Positions 6,400 through 7,242 of a stretch of 7,242 nt of DNA are shown piece after piece. The notes under the pieces were generated by a model. That model did not search any database and was not told the origin of the DNA. It saw only the letters and a list, made by a program, of their open reading frames with translations. Within the stretch, counting starts at the first letter, position 1; each line of letters begins with the position of its first letter. The translations under genes were made by a program, and so were the position numbers. This stretch comes from an uncultured Flavobacteriales bacterium (GTDB taxonomy: Bacteria > Bacteroidota > Bacteroidia > Flavobacteriales_D > Sanyastnellaceae). The stretch is from the NCBI GenBank assembly GCA_937890245.1, contig CALACF010000456.1, forward strand, positions 1 through 7,242, read 5' to 3'.

Positions 6400-6427
6400 C
6401 CGTGGATTCGTCCGCGGGTTCGTTTTT
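6400..6427 (+). terminator. Likely first rpmE2 terminator with TTCG loop
   Basis: CCGTGGA and TCCGCGG pair over seven positions (one G-T wobble) around a TTCG tetraloop, an especially stable loop in RNA. It is followed by GTTCGTTTTT, a slightly interrupted T tract. It begins 13 bp after the rpmE2 stop, the right distance for an intrinsic terminator. Confidence 0.6.
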
Positions 6428-6455
6428 GGGTCCGTCTTGTTTGACGCCCAAAACG
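6421..6455. other. Long stem-loop in the rpmE2-ribB spacer
   Basis: The outer stem pairs CGTTTTTGGG with CCCAAAACG (nine pairs, one bulged T). The inner stem pairs CGTC with GACG around TTGTTT, after a two-base bulge. It reuses the T tract of the preceding terminator as its left arm, so the two structures cannot both be complete with a free tail. No T run follows on either strand, so it is not an obvious terminator itself. Confidence 0.55.
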
Positions 6456-6476
6456 TATTTGACCACAAAACCATCG

Positions 6477-6493
6477 TTCGCGACTGTCGCGAA
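6477..6493. other. Perfect TTCGCGA hairpin next to an A8 run
   Basis: TTCGCGA and TCGCGAA form a perfect 7-bp stem with a CTG loop, running into eight adenines (6492-6499). As DNA it is a symmetric site that a dimeric protein could bind; as RNA it is a compact hairpin. The A run serves as the T8 tail of the neighbouring terminator on the minus strand. Confidence 0.5.
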
Positions 6494-6504
6494 AAAAAAT
6501 ATAC

Positions 6505-6533
6505 AAAGGCCTCTGCTTGTGCAGGGGCCTTTT
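6505..6533. terminator. Bidirectional intrinsic terminator between rpmE2 and ribB
   Basis: AAAGGCCTCTGC and GCAGGGGCCTTT pair over 12 positions (one wobble) around a TTGT loop. On the plus strand TTTTC follows the GC-rich stem. On the minus strand the stem runs into TTTGTATA and then eight Ts. It therefore suits both convergent transcripts and is the best terminator in the window. It lies 118 bp after rpmE2 and 75 bp after the ribB stop. Confidence 0.85.
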
Positions 6534-6549
6534 CTGTTGCCCATCTGCT

Positions 6550-6571
6550 GGCCAGTTGTTGGCCAGTTGTT
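6550..6571. repeat. Tandem 11-bp duplication
   Basis: GGCCAGTTGTT occurs twice in direct contact (6550-6560 and 6561-6571) with no mismatch. It lies downstream of the ribB stop in non-coding DNA. It looks like a recent slippage duplication; no function is evident. Confidence 0.7.
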
Positions 6572-6573
6572 TT

Positions 6574-6600
6574 CGCGATCGCTGCAGTTTCAGCGATGCG
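6574..6600 (-). other. Hairpin just downstream of the ribB stop
   Basis: CGC-G-ATCGCTG pairs with CAGCGAT-GCG, ten pairs with a single bulged G, around a six-base loop. It sits seven bases past the ribB stop on the minus strand. The following minus-strand sequence is AAACAACTGG, without a T run, so it is more likely an mRNA 3'-end stabiliser than a terminator. Confidence 0.5.
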
Positions 6601-6607
6601 ACCGGCC

Positions 6608-7242
6608 TCAATGCAAAGGAAGTACGTCGACTATTTCCAGTCCGTACATGGTCATGCCCTTGCTTATCCGAACCCGGTCGCTGAGCAGCGCAAGCCGACG
6701 GATGCCGAGATTGCGCAAGATTTGTGCGCCGACACCGTATTCCTTGTCGTCTTGGCGGGCGCGCTCCATCGGGGCTTCTTCCGAAGCGCCCGTGTCGACA
6801 GCTGGGCCAGCGGCGCCAGTGGTACGCAGACCGGAAGCGTGGCGTGAAATAGCTTCAGCTGCTGAGCGCTCAGGAGCGTTGGGACGGATGCACACCACGG
6901 CGCCTGCACCTTTTTCGATGATGCGTTTAAGGGCGTCGCGCAGCTCCTCTCCTTTGCCGAGTCCAGAAACGCCAAATTGGTCTAAAACAGCGGGGCTGTT
7001 GTGCACCCGCACAGGGACAATGTCTTCGGCGTCCCATTCACCGAGAACCATCGCGATGTGTTCGCATTCGTCGGTTGTCTGGCGGTACGAGATCAGCTTG
7101 AAGCTGTGGCCGTCAACGTCGACGTCTGCTTCGGCGGTGCGCTCAATGATGGTGTCGTGGGCGAGGCGGTAGCTGATCAGGTCGGCGATGGAAACGATGC
7201 GGAGTTCGTGTTTTTCGGCAATTTTAAGAAGATCTGGCAGGC
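6608..7242 (-). CDS. ribB: RibB (DHBP synthase) C-terminal part with degenerate GTP cyclohydrolase II-like domain, 5'-truncated
   Basis: The riboflavin enzyme 3,4-dihydroxy-2-butanone-4-phosphate synthase, which makes the four-carbon unit of riboflavin from ribulose 5-phosphate. The frame is open to the right edge, so the catalytic N-terminus is missing; 210 residues are visible. The first about 45 (LPDLLKIAEKHELRIVSIAD, SYRLAHD) are the end of the RibB domain. The rest corresponds to RibA: EHIAMVLGEW, VRVHNSP and YGVGAQILRNLGI (near 6739). Where active RibA has C-x10-C-x-C zinc ligands (CLTGD to RCDCG), this protein has P, L and K (PAVLDQFG, GLGKG, 6994-6953). The EGRGIGL loop is also lost. 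It therefore probably lacks GTP cyclohydrolase II activity, as in similar flavobacterial proteins known to me, and a separate RibA should exist elsewhere. Some databases would name it RibBA. The ATG at 7051 is internal. It converges on rpmE2. Confidence 0.9.
   Translation of the reverse strand, partial: LPDLLKIAEKHELRIVSIADLISYRLAHDTIIERTAEADVDVDGHSFKLISYRQTTDECEHIAMVLGEWDAEDIVPVRVHNSPAVLDQFGVSGLGKGEELRDALKRIIEKGAGAVVCIRPNAPERSAAEAISRHASGLRTTGAAGPAVDTGASEEAPMERARQDDKEYGVGAQILRNLGIRRLALLSDRVRISKGMTMYGLEIVDVLPLH

Noticed and set aside
6477..6493. Possible dif site near xerD
   Set aside because: It is a 17-bp perfect hairpin with a three-base loop. dif sites are about 28 bp with two 11-bp arms around a 6-bp centre, and nothing like that is visible here.
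6033..6611. Minus-strand open frame of 192 codons across rpmE2
   Set aside because: It covers rpmE2 in antisense, the promoter and several hairpins; the product is arginine-rich with no recognisable domain.
6402..7172. Long plus-strand open frame (256 codons) opposite ribB
   Set aside because: It starts amid the hairpin-rich spacer, is serine/arginine-rich without recognisable motifs, and is antisense to the clear RibB/RibA homology.

Overview
The window looks like chromosomal DNA of a Bacteroidota bacterium, probably a Flavobacteriales relative with fairly high GC (roughly half G+C by eye; not computed). The evidence is a textbook Bacteroidota promoter (TTG, 20 bp, TATATTTG) just upstream of a type-B L31 ribosomal protein gene, the absence of clear Shine-Dalgarno sequences before the starts, a RibB enzyme whose C-terminal GTP-cyclohydrolase-II-like domain has lost its zinc cysteines, and a secreted SPOR-like protein of a type I associate with Bacteroidota. 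The exact lineage cannot be fixed from this sequence alone.

Layout. Positions 1-3456 carry a plus-strand, operon-like run: the C-terminal part of a membrane-anchored metallophosphoesterase, ettA (ribosome-bound ABC-F ATPase) and gluQ (glutamyl-Q tRNA(Asp) synthetase). The gaps are 15 bp and a one-base stop/start overlap, so two translation-related genes are coupled. gluQ converges on xerD (minus strand). The roughly 50 bp between them is almost filled by three imperfect 20-21 bp direct repeats that run into the ends of both genes. xerD (site-specific recombinase with all six catalytic residues) lies 48 bp downstream of a 406-residue exported protein on the same strand. That protein has two copies of a beta-sandwich-like module, a linker and a SPOR-like C-terminus.

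Positions 5748-6078 are non-coding. On the minus strand they hold a perfect TAnnTTTG-type -7 box, a small hairpin and a strong hairpin with a T-rich tail, which could be a small RNA or a regulated leader of the 406-residue gene. rpmE2 follows on the plus strand from its own promoter. Between rpmE2 and the convergent, window-truncated ribB there are about 220 bp packed with five stem-loops, one of them a 12-bp bidirectional terminator.

Most genes are housekeeping: translation quality and throttling (ettA, gluQ, rpmE2), chromosome dimer resolution (xerD) and riboflavin synthesis (ribB). I see no defence system, CRISPR array, tRNA, rRNA or complete mobile element. The least explained parts are the duplicated-module SPOR-like protein, the structured non-coding stretches on either side of rpmE2, and the repeat array between gluQ and xerD.
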